The notes under the pieces: model-generated
Seen by the model: the letters and a program-made list of their open reading frames with translations, nothing else
Database searches by the model: none
Told to the model about the DNA's origin: nothing
NCBI GenBank assembly: GCA_013216015.1
Contig: JABSOI010000015.1
Span: 61,661-125,660, forward strand
Source: Alteromonadaceae bacterium
Lineage (GTDB): Bacteria; Pseudomonadota; Gammaproteobacteria; Enterobacterales; Alteromonadaceae
Length of the DNA stretch: 64,000 nucleotides
Direction of reading: 5' to 3'
Position numbers and translations under genes: made by a program
Part shown: piece after piece, positions 45,683-55,836 of the stretch
Layout of the letters: each line of letters starts with the position of its first letter
Position numbering within the stretch: position 1 is the first letter of the stretch

Positions 45683-48600
45683 TTGAATCATTCAAATCAA
45701 ATATTTAAAAAGTTAAATTTATCGGCAGAAAACGGCCTTTACATCGCCAACGAGCGAAGAGAAAGTTTGTTTTCAAATCGTGTAGAAAGACTTTTAATGA
45801 ACACGATAAAACCTGATGCCTTTTTCTGTATTGATAATAAACCGTTTATTCTTTTTTTCGAAAATTTAGGGTACAAAAAAGAACAAAAACTCAAGGATAT
45901 TTGGAATTTTAATGAATCTCCAATAATTATAATTTTAGAGGCAGATTCTGTAGAAATTTATAATGGTTTTAAATATCTTTCTTACGAAAAGTCTTTGGAA
46001 CTTTTTGGTAAAAATGAAAAGCTTAATGACTTTTCTTATTTTGAATTGGTGACAGGAAAAACTTGGGAAAAATACCAAAAAGATTTCGATTCATCCAATC
46101 GCATAGATTATCATCTTCTTAACAATATAAAAGCGGCACGAGATGTTCTTCTCGAACATTCACTAGATCCAGAACTTATTAATTCACTTATTGGCAAGAC
46201 AATATTTGTTCGTTATTTAATAGATAGAAAAATTAAGTTGGATTTTGAACAAAGAGGACAATCTAGAGAATGGACAAACACCGAGTTTTGTTCTGTTTTA
46301 GAAAGCAAGAATAAAGTAAAAGAATTTTTTAAATATTTAAAAGAAAAATTCAATGGCGATTTATTCCCAATATCCTCTCAAGAAATTGACCTGATTCCCG
46401 AAAGTTGTTTGACTGTTCTAGTTAATTTGTTATCTGGTGATGTTATTGGATCAGGACAAAAATCACTTTTTGACTTATATGATTTTTCAATAATTCCAGT
46501 AGAATTTATTAGTAATGTCTATGAACTATTTATAGGACAAGACCAGCAAGAAAAACAAGGTGCTTATTACACCCCCCTCTTTTTAGTTGACTATATTCTT
46601 GCAGAAACTGTGGAAAAGAAATTAATCAATCAAAATAAAGATGTTTGTAAAGTACTTGATCCATCCTGCGGATCTGGAATCTTTTTAGTCGAAACTCTAA
46701 GAAAGATTATTGAAAAATACCAAAAAATAAATCCTCAATATTTAACAGATCCAGATAAGTATAAAGTAGATTTGAATAAGCTTGCTTCGGATAACATTTT
46801 TGGTGTCGATAAAGATCATAGTGCAATAAATGTAGCTATTTTTTCAATTTATTTGACGCTTCTTGATTATCAAGAGCCTTCAGATATTGAATCTTTTAGG
46901 TTTCCAATTTTATTGGGCAATAACTTTTTTGTCTCCGATTTTTTTGATACTGATGCTAAATTTAATAATACTTTCCAAACAATTAATTTTGACTTTATTC
47001 TGGGAAACCCGCCATGGAAAAGAGGAAAAGGTGATAAAGGGATTCCGTTATTTGATAAATATATCAAAGGTAGAAAAAAGAAAGAAAGTGGAAACTCAAA
47101 TATTGAAATAGAAATCAGTAATAAAGAAATTGCTCAAGCTTTCGTATTGAGAACTAGTGATTTTTCTACAATTCAGACAAAAGTTAGTTTAATTGTAACA
47201 AGCAAACTTCTTTATAATATAAACGCTAAGTCTTTTAGGCGCTACTTCTTAGATAATTTTTTGATAAACAGGGTTTTTGAATTAGCCCCTGTAAGAAAGG
47301 AAGTTTTTAACAAATCTAATGATAAATCTATAGCCCCAGGAGCCATCTTATTTTATCAACATGCTAAAAACAAAGTGACTAATGACAATGTTGTTGAACA
47401 CATTACATTAAAGCCAAGCCGCTTCTTTTCCTTATTTAAAGTGTTTTGTATTCAAAGAAGTGATTATAAAATGGTTTCTCAAGAGAAATTAAAACTTTAT
47501 GACTATCTGTGGAAAGTATTAGTTTATGGAAGTTATTTAGACTTTAATTTAATAACGAGATTAAAAAATAAAGATGCTTATTTAACTATTGGTGATATTA
47601 CTGCAGATGAATGTAAGTTCTTAGTAGGGCAAGGAGCAATGATCGGTGGAGGTGACAAAAATGATTCATCTCAATTAATAGGACGTACATTTCTAAATAC
47701 AAGGACAGATATTGAAGCTTTTTGGATAAAGGAAGACACCTCAAATGTTTGGAATCATCAAACAGTTCATCGACCGAGAAATATAGAACTATATCAATCA
47801 CCTATGGTTTTGATAACAGAAGGTATAAATAAGTACTTTCGTTCTACTGCTGCGGTATGTAATTCTGATGTTGTGTTTAAGAGTTCTCTAACAGCAATCA
47901 AAAGTCTAAATAACGATAAAGGTATACTAAAATCACTATCAGGTATTTTGAATTCTTCCTTTTTTGCATATTTTTGCTTACAAACATTTAGTTCGTCAGG
48001 GATTGAAAGGGAGCAATCTCATGATATTGAGAAATTCACGGTCCCTTTTATCAATAATGATGATGTTATCTCCTTAGTTTCTTCACTTAACAATCTGAAA
48101 AAAAGTAATAATTCACCAGATTTAATAATGGACTCTAGTTTTGCAATTGAAATTGAGAAAAAAATCACAGAATTAGACTCTGCTATAATTTCTGCATTTT
48201 CATTTTCAAAACAAGAAGTAGACCTTCTTGATTATGCTTCAAATATAACTATTCCAATGCTTATGAAGCATCATGGTAGTGAGGATATTTATAAGCCTAT
48301 TGATGTCCATGACTTGGTGTTTTCAGAATATATACATTTATTCTTTAGCCGTTTCAATCATATTTACAAAGAACTACACCAACAATTAGTGGTAGAAATT
48401 AAACATACAAATCATGTAGTTGGCTTATTTTTTAAAGTCATTCCATTTAATTCCGAAATAAAACCAATACACAGAACAATTGTAAAGACTGATAATCTTA
48501 TACGCCATATTCATTTATTAGGAATTGAAAAGATTACGGATAGGCTGTTTATCCAAAAGGACATTAGAGGATTTGAAGAAAATGGATTTTATATCATAAA

Positions 48601-48709
48601 ACCCAATGAAAAAAGATTATGGCATAAAGCAATCGCACATCTAGATATAAATGAATTTATGGATGCTATTTTAATTGCTGGTAACAAAGGGAGAAGTAAT
48701 GTTTCTTGA
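45683..48709 (+). CDS. N6-adenine DNA methyltransferase, Type IIG/Eco57I-like restriction-modification protein
   Basis: 1008 residues from a TTG at 45683; no upstream ATG is available in frame before a stop, and GAAAAAGAG precedes it. The central region holds the amino-methyltransferase motifs: GAYYTPLFLVDYIL, motif I DPSCGSGIFLVETL near 330, FGVDKDHSAINVA and motif IV FILGNPPWKRG near 440. N- and C-terminal flanks should provide a helical domain and target recognition, the usual build of Type IIG-like enzymes. No clear nuclease motif is in this chain; the next gene supplies one. It is very AT-rich and Lys/Asn/Ile-rich compared with neighbours, suggesting transfer. Role: restriction-modification or related phage defence. 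Confidence 0.85.
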   Translation: MNHSNQIFKKLNLSAENGLYIANERRESLFSNRVERLLMNTIKPDAFFCIDNKPFILFFENLGYKKEQKLKDIWNFNESPIIIILEADSVEIYNGFKYLSYEKSLELFGKNEKLNDFSYFELVTGKTWEKYQKDFDSSNRIDYHLLNNIKAARDVLLEHSLDPELINSLIGKTIFVRYLIDRKIKLDFEQRGQSREWTNTEFCSVLESKNKVKEFFKYLKEKFNGDLFPISSQEIDLIPESCLTVLVNLLSGDVIGSGQKSLFDLYDFSIIPVEFISNVYELFIGQDQQEKQGAYYTPLFLVDYILAETVEKKLINQNKDVCKVLDPSCGSGIFLVETLRKIIEKYQKINPQYLTDPDKYKVDLNKLASDNIFGVDKDHSAINVAIFSIYLTLLDYQEPSDIESFRFPILLGNNFFVSDFFDTDAKFNNTFQTINFDFILGNPPWKRGKGDKGIPLFDKYIKGRKKKESGNSNIEIEISNKEIAQAFVLRTSDFSTIQTKVSLIVTSKLLYNINAKSFRRYFLDNFLINRVFELAPVRKEVFNKSNDKSIAPGAILFYQHAKNKVTNDNVVEHITLKPSRFFSLFKVFCIQRSDYKMVSQEKLKLYDYLWKVLVYGSYLDFNLITRLKNKDAYLTIGDITADECKFLVGQGAMIGGGDKNDSSQLIGRTFLNTRTDIEAFWIKEDTSNVWNHQTVHRPRNIELYQSPMVLITEGINKYFRSTAAVCNSDVVFKSSLTAIKSLNNDKGILKSLSGILNSSFFAYFCLQTFSSSGIEREQSHDIEKFTVPFINNDDVISLVSSLNNLKKSNNSPDLIMDSSFAIEIEKKITELDSAIISAFSFSKQEVDLLDYASNITIPMLMKHHGSEDIYKPIDVHDLVFSEYIHLFFSRFNHIYKELHQQLVVEIKHTNHVVGLFFKVIPFNSEIKPIHRTIVKTDNLIRHIHLLGIEKITDRLFIQKDIRGFEENGFYIIKPNEKRLWHKAIAHLDINEFMDAILIAGNKGRSNVS

Positions 48710-49370
48710 TTTAGATGCCTCTATTTTTGGCTCTTCAACTTCTTTCCATGAGACAAAATTTAGATATATTCTGTCTAAAATTACTCGTTGTTATAATATG
48801 ATGATCGCAGATAATGTTAAGTTAGATAATAACGAAAATAGAATAAGGGATATTCTTTTATTAAATTATTTGAAAAATGACGCCGTTAGAGAATCTATCG
48901 GATTTGTGTCAGATCAAGTTAATTTTGATAGAGAAATACAAGAGGATCATTCGACTGGGCGAACAGATATTAGAATTACAACGTTTGATACTTTTAAATG
49001 TCAACGAGCATATTATGTATTAGAATGTAAACGGCTAAATAATAAAAATATTATTGGGAAAACCGGGTTGAATGCAGAATATATTAAAAATGGTATTTGG
49101 CGTTTTACTTCAAAATATTATTCCTCCCATTATAGAGTCAACGCAATGATTGGGTTTGTGGTTGAACAATTAGATATCGATATGAATATCAATAGAATTA
49201 ATAAACTTCTGCTAGCTTCACCTTCGATAAATACCACGAAAAAAATCACCAATGATGATTTCATTAGTGACTTTGCATTCCTATATCAATCTGAGCACAT
49301 AGATATAGATGAGGATTCACTGAAACTTTATCATTTAATGTACGATTTCAACAAAAACATTCAAACTTAA
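48699..49370 (+). CDS. Putative PD-(D/E)XK nuclease subunit paired with the methylase
   Basis: 223 residues from ATG 48699, with AAAGGGAG 6 bases upstream; this start overlaps the methylase end by 11 bases and is better than the track reading from 48675. The arrangement GRTDIRI ... YYVLECKRL gives the D-(E)-x-K pattern of PD-(D/E)XK nucleases, near residues 91 and 113. Overlap with the methylase indicates a two-subunit module. I cannot name a characterised family. It might be the restriction component or a DNA-binding partner. Confidence 0.65.
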   Translation: MFLDLDASIFGSSTSFHETKFRYILSKITRCYNMMIADNVKLDNNENRIRDILLLNYLKNDAVRESIGFVSDQVNFDREIQEDHSTGRTDIRITTFDTFKCQRAYYVLECKRLNNKNIIGKTGLNAEYIKNGIWRFTSKYYSSHYRVNAMIGFVVEQLDIDMNINRINKLLLASPSINTTKKITNDDFISDFAFLYQSEHIDIDEDSLKLYHLMYDFNKNIQT

Positions 49371-49513
49371 AAGCGTCCCACTTCATATAGGGTGGTGTTT
49401 ACATTGAGCTATAACGTTGAATTAACACCGAATAAATCAGAAAGGAGATGTTGGATTGAATACATAACTGTGGCCAATATTACTTGACCACTTCACCCCA
49501 ACGTTTATAAAAC

Positions 49514-50068
49514 AAATTTAAAGCGTTACAAATTCTTCAGCAGATGTAGGATGAATAGCGACAGTATTATCAAAATCATTTTTGGTTGCGCCCATTTTTA
49601 AAGCTACGGCAAAACCTTGCAATAACTCATCGCTACCAAATCCTATGCTATGAATACCAACAATAAGCTCTTCTTTACCCACACAAACTAATTTCATTTT
49701 TGTCGGATCACGATGTTCTTGTGTAATAGCTTGATATAACGCTGTAAACTGTGAGTTATAAACCTTCACCTGATCTTGACCATATTCAGCAATGGCCTCT
49801 TTTTCAGACAAACCAACCGTGCCAATTACCGGATGACTAAATACCACAGTAGCAATATTAGAATAATCTAAATGTTCAAAAGGTTTATTATTGAACAAAC
49901 GTTCAGATAAACGACGACCAGCAGCTACTGCAACAGGTGTTAATTGTGCTCTGCCGGTATTGTCGCCAACAGCATATATATTTTCGACATTGGTATTTTG
50001 ATACTTATCCGTTGGAATAAAACCTCGTTCATCAAGTTCTACACCCGCTGCGGATAAATTTAAATTAT
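49514..50068. repeat. Right copy of the 0.55-kb gor direct repeat
   Basis: Matches 44714-45266 with the same orientation and an exact 4800-base offset at the left boundary. It is the 3' part of the intact gor gene. No integrase or transposase lies between the copies. Confidence 0.93.
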
Positions 50069-50870
50069 CAGTGGCTGGTTCCCGACCAATTGCCCAAACT
50101 AATGTTTCAACCGGACCAATACTTTTACCATTGGTCAGATGTATAACTAATTGTCCATCAGCCGTTTTTTCAATGCGCTCAGGAGTACTATGGTTGTGTA
50201 GAGTCGGGCCATGTTTTTCCATTTGCTCAACTAAAGTATCACTTAGCATATCGTCAAATGTACGCAGTGGTTTTTCTTTACGGACAATTAAATGTGATTG
50301 CGTACCAAGCGCTTGAAATACACCTGCTAATTCCACCGCAATATAACCAGCACCAACAACAGCAACACTTTTTGGTTGTTGCTCTAATGCAAAAAATCCG
50401 TCTGAATCGATGCCATATTCAGCGCCTTCAATTTCAGGTATTTGTGGACGACCGCCAGTAGCAATAGTGATATGTTCAGCAGTATATAAAGTACCGTCAA
50501 CCTCAAGGGTGTTTTTATTTACAAAACGAGCGAAACCTTTAATAACGGTTACATTGTTACTATCAAACCCTCGCTGGTAAGCCCCATGAATACGTTCAAT
50601 ATAAGCTTCACGGTTTTTAACTAAGGTTGACCAGTCAAAGGATTGCAAAGGTGCATTAAAACCGTAATCGGGAGCATAACGTAAAGCATCAGCTATCTGC
50701 CCTGCATACCACATCGCTTTTTTTGGAACACAACCAACATTCACACAGGTTCCGCCAATAAGTTTAGCTTCTATAATAGCGGCCTTTTTACCGTGTTTTG
50801 CAGCTCGATTCGCAGAAGCTATTCCACCACTTCCTCCGCCAATCGCAATATAATCAAAATGTTGTGTCAT
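49518..50870 (-). CDS. gor: Glutathione-disulfide reductase
   Basis: 450 residues, the E. coli Gor length. FAD-binding [17 protein letters not shown] at the N-terminus; redox-active disulfide [13 protein letters not shown] near 40-52; NAD(P)H-binding [11 protein letters not shown]; second FAD segment [17 protein letters not shown]-terminal interface with [13 protein letters not shown]. It reduces GSSG to GSH with NADPH in the cytoplasm. AAAGGA lies 10 bases before ATG. Its 3' end is duplicated 4.8 kb away around an inserted defence module, leaving this copy intact. Confidence 0.97.
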   Translation of the reverse strand: MTQHFDYIAIGGGSGGIASANRAAKHGKKAAIIEAKLIGGTCVNVGCVPKKAMWYAGQIADALRYAPDYGFNAPLQSFDWSTLVKNREAYIERIHGAYQRGFDSNNVTVIKGFARFVNKNTLEVDGTLYTAEHITIATGGRPQIPEIEGAEYGIDSDGFFALEQQPKSVAVVGAGYIAVELAGVFQALGTQSHLIVRKEKPLRTFDDMLSDTLVEQMEKHGPTLHNHSTPERIEKTADGQLVIHLTNGKSIGPVETLVWAIGREPATDNLNLSAAGVELDERGFIPTDKYQNTNVENIYAVGDNTGRAQLTPVAVAAGRRLSERLFNNKPFEHLDYSNIATVVFSHPVIGTVGLSEKEAIAEYGQDQVKVYNSQFTALYQAITQEHRDPTKMKLVCVGKEELIVGIHSIGFGSDELLQGFAVALKMGATKNDFDNTVAIHPTSAEEFVTL

Positions 50871-50981
50871 GTAAAAAATCCTTTAAATATTTATATCAGT
50901 TTGGGTATACATATGGGCATAATCTCAATTAATTTCAAGCGCCCTGAGTATTGAACAGCTTTATTGTTAATAAATTTAAAC

Positions 50982-53900
50982 TTAAGCTGTAATATCCAGG
51001 CTATTGTTAGATAAATAACCCTTGATAACATCTGCATCTACCGGTTTACTAAAAAGATATCCCTGAAAAAACTGACAATTTTGTTCAACGAGGTAATCCT
51101 TTTGCTCTTTAGTTTCCACCCCTTCAGCAATACAATCCATACCTAAACGTTTTGCCAACACTAATGTTGCATCAACAATTGATTTATCAGCTTTATTAAT
51201 ACCAATACCAGAAACAAAACTACCGTCAATTTTTATAATATCCAGGGGTAATCTTTTTAAATATGAAAGTGACGAAAAGCCAGTACCAAAATCGTCCAGC
51301 GCTAATGTAATGCCTTTTTTCGATAATTCCCACATAGTACTAATTGCTTTTTTAGGTTCAAATAACAAGGTACTTTCAGTAATTTCAAACTTCAAAACTT
51401 CTGAGTTTAATTCGTGTTTTTTAAGCATAGAAGTAACGTAATCAACTAAATCTTCTTTTAAAAAGTACTGAGCAGATAAATTTACGGACATAAACATCTC
51501 AGGATTAAATTTATGCCACACCTTTAAATCAACCAAAGCTCGTTCGAGCGCATCTTCTGTCATTGGTATGATCAGCCCCAATTCTTCAGCAATAGGTATA
51601 AACTCTGCAGGTGGGATTAATCCTTCACCACGCTGCCAACGCATCAGCAATTCAACACCAATCATTTTCCCGGTAAAATCATCTATAATTGGTTGATAAT
51701 GATTAATAAACTCCTTATTTTTATGGGCAAGCTTCAAGTTTGATTCATTTTTCAATCGAATACTAATTTCAAAATTCATTCTAGGAGTAAAAAATTGAAA
51801 CTTATTCCGACCTAACTGTTTGGCTTGATACATTGCTACATCTGCATGTCTGAGCAATTCTTGAGAGCTTCCTGCGTCATCAGGGTATAACGCAATACCA
51901 ATACTTGCACCAATACTAACGATATTACCCTTAAGCCTTACAGGTTGCTCAATGACACTAATTATTTTTTGTGCAATTCGCCCTAGGTGGGCATTGCCTC
52001 GAAAAGATTCCAATAACACAACAAATTCATCACCACCCAGTCTGGCAACAGTATCATCCACTCGTAAGACATCGGATAAACGACGGGTGATTTCAACCAA
52101 TAACATATCACCATATTCATGTCCGAGTGAATCATTTACCTGTTTAAATTTATCTAAGTCAATAAAAAACAAAGCAATAGACGTTGATTTTCTATCCGAA
52201 TAGTTCATTGCATCTTTAATACGCTCTAATAACAAAGACCTGTTAGGCAAGTCTGTTAAATGGTCATAGCTGGCTAAATAGCGTAACTCTTTTTCTGCCA
52301 TTTTCTGCGCTGTGATATCAGTGAAAACACAGACATAGTACAAACTATTATCCGTTACATTTTTACCAACATTAATGTTTAAGATGACATGAAATTCTGC
52401 CTCACCCCGCGTATTTATATGTTCTTCGCCACTCCAGTGCTCGCCTTCTGCAAGTGTCGGTAATAACAACCGGTAAAATTTCCAACGCTGTTTGTTTATA
52501 CTTAAAAATCCAAGATCAAATTGAAATTGTTCTTCTGTCCAGTTAAATACATCACGAAAAGATTGATTAGCCGTGATCCGACTAAAGTCATCGTTAATAA
52601 TCAACACCCAATCTTTTGTTTGTTTAAAGGCTTCGCCATAATATTGAGCACGTTCTTCATCAGCTCTACTTTGGGTAATATTAGTATAAGACCCGGTAAT
52701 TCTAGTGGCTTTACCTGATTGATCAATTGAGACGATTTTTCCTAAATCCTTATACCACAACCATTCTCCATGTGCGGAAATCATTCGATATGTGCATGAA
52801 AAATTAACATCAAAGTCGGCAATATTAAGAAATGACAGCCAATTCGACTCAAAACTTTGCCGATCATCAGGATGAATAAGTGCCACATGTTCATCAAAAC
52901 TGTACGATGACGCAAAATCAACATAACCAAGCTCATGTGAAATACGTTTACCAAACATTAAATTATCTTGAACTTGCCAATCCCAAACTTCACTATTACT
53001 ACCCGTTAATGCAAGCTGAAGACGATTCTCCCTGAACTTTACATCTTCATGTGCTGCTAACATCTGCACCTGTCTGTTTTTTCTTGCAATAAACAAAAGA
53101 GTTAAAGCAACTATCAATACAAAGCAATATACAAAATAAGCATATGGCGATAGCCAGGGAATATAACTGACCCTTATTTTTAATTTTGTTGGCTCAGAAT
53201 AATTACCCGTTATTGGTGATTTAGCTCTGATCTCTAAAATATGTTGACCTGATGATAAGCTTGGGAAGGTAATATAATTTTCAAAAGTGGGAGGGTAATA
53301 AACGGTACTTTGCCCCGTCAAGCCATATTCATAACTGGTTTTTTTTCTATTGGAAAATGAAAAGGTGGAAAAATCTATTCGAATTCCAACATCATCGTAT
53401 TTCAAAGATAATTCATTCTCCTCGCCAAAAACCATCGGTAAATCTAATTTACGATTTAAAACATCAATGTTTGTGATACGCAACTTAAAAGGTTCTGATT
53501 TAACCACGTTTTTTAATTCTAACGGATTAAAAAGACTAATACCTTCCATAGAACCATATACAAATCTTTGATCATTTAACTTAGCATAAGCGCTATTGTT
53601 GAATTCCATAACAGCCAAACCATCATCAATGGAAAAGTTACGTATTAGATGACTGTCACTATCCAACATGAAAATACCATCATGAGTAGAAAACCAAATA
53701 TCTCCTTCTGTATCAGTCATTAAACTATAGACATTGTTATCTATGATAGAGTTACTTTTGTGATAAAAGTATTTTGCTTCAAAATCAGGCAATGTTAAAC
53801 CAACCAGTCCTCTGGTAGGGAAACTAAGCCAAAAGATTCCTTTGTTATCAATTGTCCAATTATCAATTCCTACAGATTCAGATTCTAATATACCGGGATG

Positions 53901-55547
53901 TTTATAGAGCTCAGTAAATTCACGAGTATCTGTATTAAATCCCCACAAACCATCAATACAGGAAATTAATAATAATTTAGTTTCGGGTAAATATCCTAAA
54001 ATTGACCATACTTTATCAAGTGAAACTCTATTGCTAATTTCGGGCAAAGTATCAATTTCCCCACTATCTAACGATATTTTAAATATACCTTTATCATTGA
54101 CGGTCCAAAGAATATTTTCATCTAAAAAAACGTTATATTGGTTCATATCAAGCAATTCATTTACTTTTGGATCAAAAGGTAACTCAATAAGTTTTTCTTG
54201 TTCTACATCAAATAAACGCATCCCAACATATGTTGAGAGCAACATCTTTTCTGGTGTCATTGCAAATATTTTTGATATTTTACTTTGGTTGTACCGGCTT
54301 TTAGTATCACGATTAACCAGAAACTGTTTTACCGTTTTTTTTGCTACATCAACTAAATTCAAACCATTTTCAGTCCCCACCCAAAGCAAGTTATCTTTAG
54401 TAATGTCAGGCAAAATGTAACTAACATGGTTAAAACTTAAACTGGAGGGACTATTTTTGTGATAATGAAAATTTTTTACAATTTCTCTTTTGGGATCCCA
54501 GCGATAAACGCCTGATATATGTGAACCTAACCATAAAACACCACTTTTGTCTTTGATTAATGTACTGATATTATTATCGACAATGTGTTCAAAATAATCA
54601 CTAAAATCAAATAAAAACTGGCCTTTATTATCAAGCATATTAAATGAAAACAATCCTCTATCAGTACCAAGATACAGTTCATCGCCATCAGAAATAGTTT
54701 GCCATAGGGAAATATGCTCTATTAATAAATCATATTTTGGTAAAATTGCCTGATGCTGAATATACTGCTTAATTTCTTGAACATTAATAGAGAAAAAACC
54801 GTCATTCGACCCTAAATACAAAATGTTGTCTTGATTAATATGCAAAGTATAGGTTTTAGTCGCTTCAACAAGGTTGAAATCTGATAACGCTGCATTAGTA
54901 TGAATTAATGATGGCAGTTTTCGCCACTGATTTGAATTAATTAAATAAGCAAAAATGCCATTTTTTGATGCAATATACAAAACACCATCATGAATTTTAA
55001 TTTGAGAAATATGATCTTTAGCACCCAATTCCTGGTTTAAATCTAAAACTTGCTGATAAAAATTAGTTTTTTTATTATATAAACTGATAGATTTAGAGGT
55101 GGAAATCCAAATATCATCTACAGCCCCTTCAATAAAATCAGTAATATAATACTCACGATTTTCAACAATATTTGTCGGAATAAGCTTATATTCATTGTTG
55201 GTTGGATTATAAGTATAAATTCCATTTCCAAAGGGATTCATCCAGATAAGCCCTTCCCTGTCTTTCATCAGGTTAAAAACACTAAAATTATTAAAATTAT
55301 TATTAGGACCTGATAGTTGCCTAAAGGTATAACCATCATAGTTGTTAATACCATTTGCAGTTGCTATCCAAATAAAACCTGCATCATCTTGCACTATTGA
55401 ATTAACCGTACTCTGCGAAAGACCATCTTCAACAGAAAGCTTGGTTAATAATAAATTTTGTACTTCTGCTTTACTCTTAAATACGGTAAAAACATTAAGT
55501 GAAATAGATAAAATTATTAAAAATATAACATGTAACAATTTTGACAT
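50982..55547 (-). CDS. Periplasmic beta-propeller sensor with PAS, GGDEF and EAL domains (c-di-GMP signalling)
   Basis: 1521 residues. Signal peptide or anchor at 1-27, then about 660 residues of two-component-regulator propeller repeats (LSVEDGLSQSTVNSIVQD, GFIWIATANGINNYDG, GVLWLGSHISGVYRWD), a Y_Y_Y-type domain (about 700-790) and one membrane helix near 800-820. Two PAS-like regions precede a GGDEF domain with intact RLGGDEF near 1170 and an inhibitory-site RVDD five residues before it. The EAL domain reads ELLMRW at the signature and keeps DDFGTGFSSL, IKIDGSFV and AEGVE, so diguanylate cyclase and phosphodiesterase activity are both possible. This architecture senses an extracytoplasmic signal, often a polysaccharide, though the ligand is unknown. 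It stands alone. Confidence 0.93.
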   Translation of the reverse strand: MSKLLHVIFLIILSISLNVFTVFKSKAEVQNLLLTKLSVEDGLSQSTVNSIVQDDAGFIWIATANGINNYDGYTFRQLSGPNNNFNNFSVFNLMKDREGLIWMNPFGNGIYTYNPTNNEYKLIPTNIVENREYYITDFIEGAVDDIWISTSKSISLYNKKTNFYQQVLDLNQELGAKDHISQIKIHDGVLYIASKNGIFAYLINSNQWRKLPSLIHTNAALSDFNLVEATKTYTLHINQDNILYLGSNDGFFSINVQEIKQYIQHQAILPKYDLLIEHISLWQTISDGDELYLGTDRGLFSFNMLDNKGQFLFDFSDYFEHIVDNNISTLIKDKSGVLWLGSHISGVYRWDPKREIVKNFHYHKNSPSSLSFNHVSYILPDITKDNLLWVGTENGLNLVDVAKKTVKQFLVNRDTKSRYNQSKISKIFAMTPEKMLLSTYVGMRLFDVEQEKLIELPFDPKVNELLDMNQYNVFLDENILWTVNDKGIFKISLDSGEIDTLPEISNRVSLDKVWSILGYLPETKLLLISCIDGLWGFNTDTREFTELYKHPGILESESVGIDNWTIDNKGIFWLSFPTRGLVGLTLPDFEAKYFYHKSNSIIDNNVYSLMTDTEGDIWFSTHDGIFMLDSDSHLIRNFSIDDGLAVMEFNNSAYAKLNDQRFVYGSMEGISLFNPLELKNVVKSEPFKLRITNIDVLNRKLDLPMVFGEENELSLKYDDVGIRIDFSTFSFSNRKKTSYEYGLTGQSTVYYPPTFENYITFPSLSSGQHILEIRAKSPITGNYSEPTKLKIRVSYIPWLSPYAYFVYCFVLIVALTLLFIARKNRQVQMLAAHEDVKFRENRLQLALTGSNSEVWDWQVQDNLMFGKRISHELGYVDFASSYSFDEHVALIHPDDRQSFESNWLSFLNIADFDVNFSCTYRMISAHGEWLWYKDLGKIVSIDQSGKATRITGSYTNITQSRADEERAQYYGEAFKQTKDWVLIINDDFSRITANQSFRDVFNWTEEQFQFDLGFLSINKQRWKFYRLLLPTLAEGEHWSGEEHINTRGEAEFHVILNINVGKNVTDNSLYYVCVFTDITAQKMAEKELRYLASYDHLTDLPNRSLLLERIKDAMNYSDRKSTSIALFFIDLDKFKQVNDSLGHEYGDMLLVEITRRLSDVLRVDDTVARLGGDEFVVLLESFRGNAHLGRIAQKIISVIEQPVRLKGNIVSIGASIGIALYPDDAGSSQELLRHADVAMYQAKQLGRNKFQFFTPRMNFEISIRLKNESNLKLAHKNKEFINHYQPIIDDFTGKMIGVELLMRWQRGEGLIPPAEFIPIAEELGLIIPMTEDALERALVDLKVWHKFNPEMFMSVNLSAQYFLKEDLVDYVTSMLKKHELNSEVLKFEITESTLLFEPKKAISTMWELSKKGITLALDDFGTGFSSLSYLKRLPLDIIKIDGSFVSGIGINKADKSIVDATLVLAKRLGMDCIAEGVETKEQKDYLVEQNCQFFQGYLFSKPVDADVIKGYLSNNSLDITA

Positions 55548-55836
55548 GACTGCTCAAAAACTCCATTTTTACAAATATTCATTCAAGCGACTAAGTTCCT
55601 AAAACCAAACTCTAAATAAATACAACTGCTATAATTAAGTACAATTTAATGCTTTCTTGTGTGTAGCGCAAATAAATATGATAAAAGGATTAATAATTAT
55701 CCTAATGAATGTAAAATTAAGACTGGAACAAAAAGTTAACTTTTATCGTACTAAAAAATATTTACACCTTTTTAGCCTTGAATAAATAACTTTTGGACGC
55801 ACATCTTTAACATCACTTTTTTACTGCCCTTTTGCC

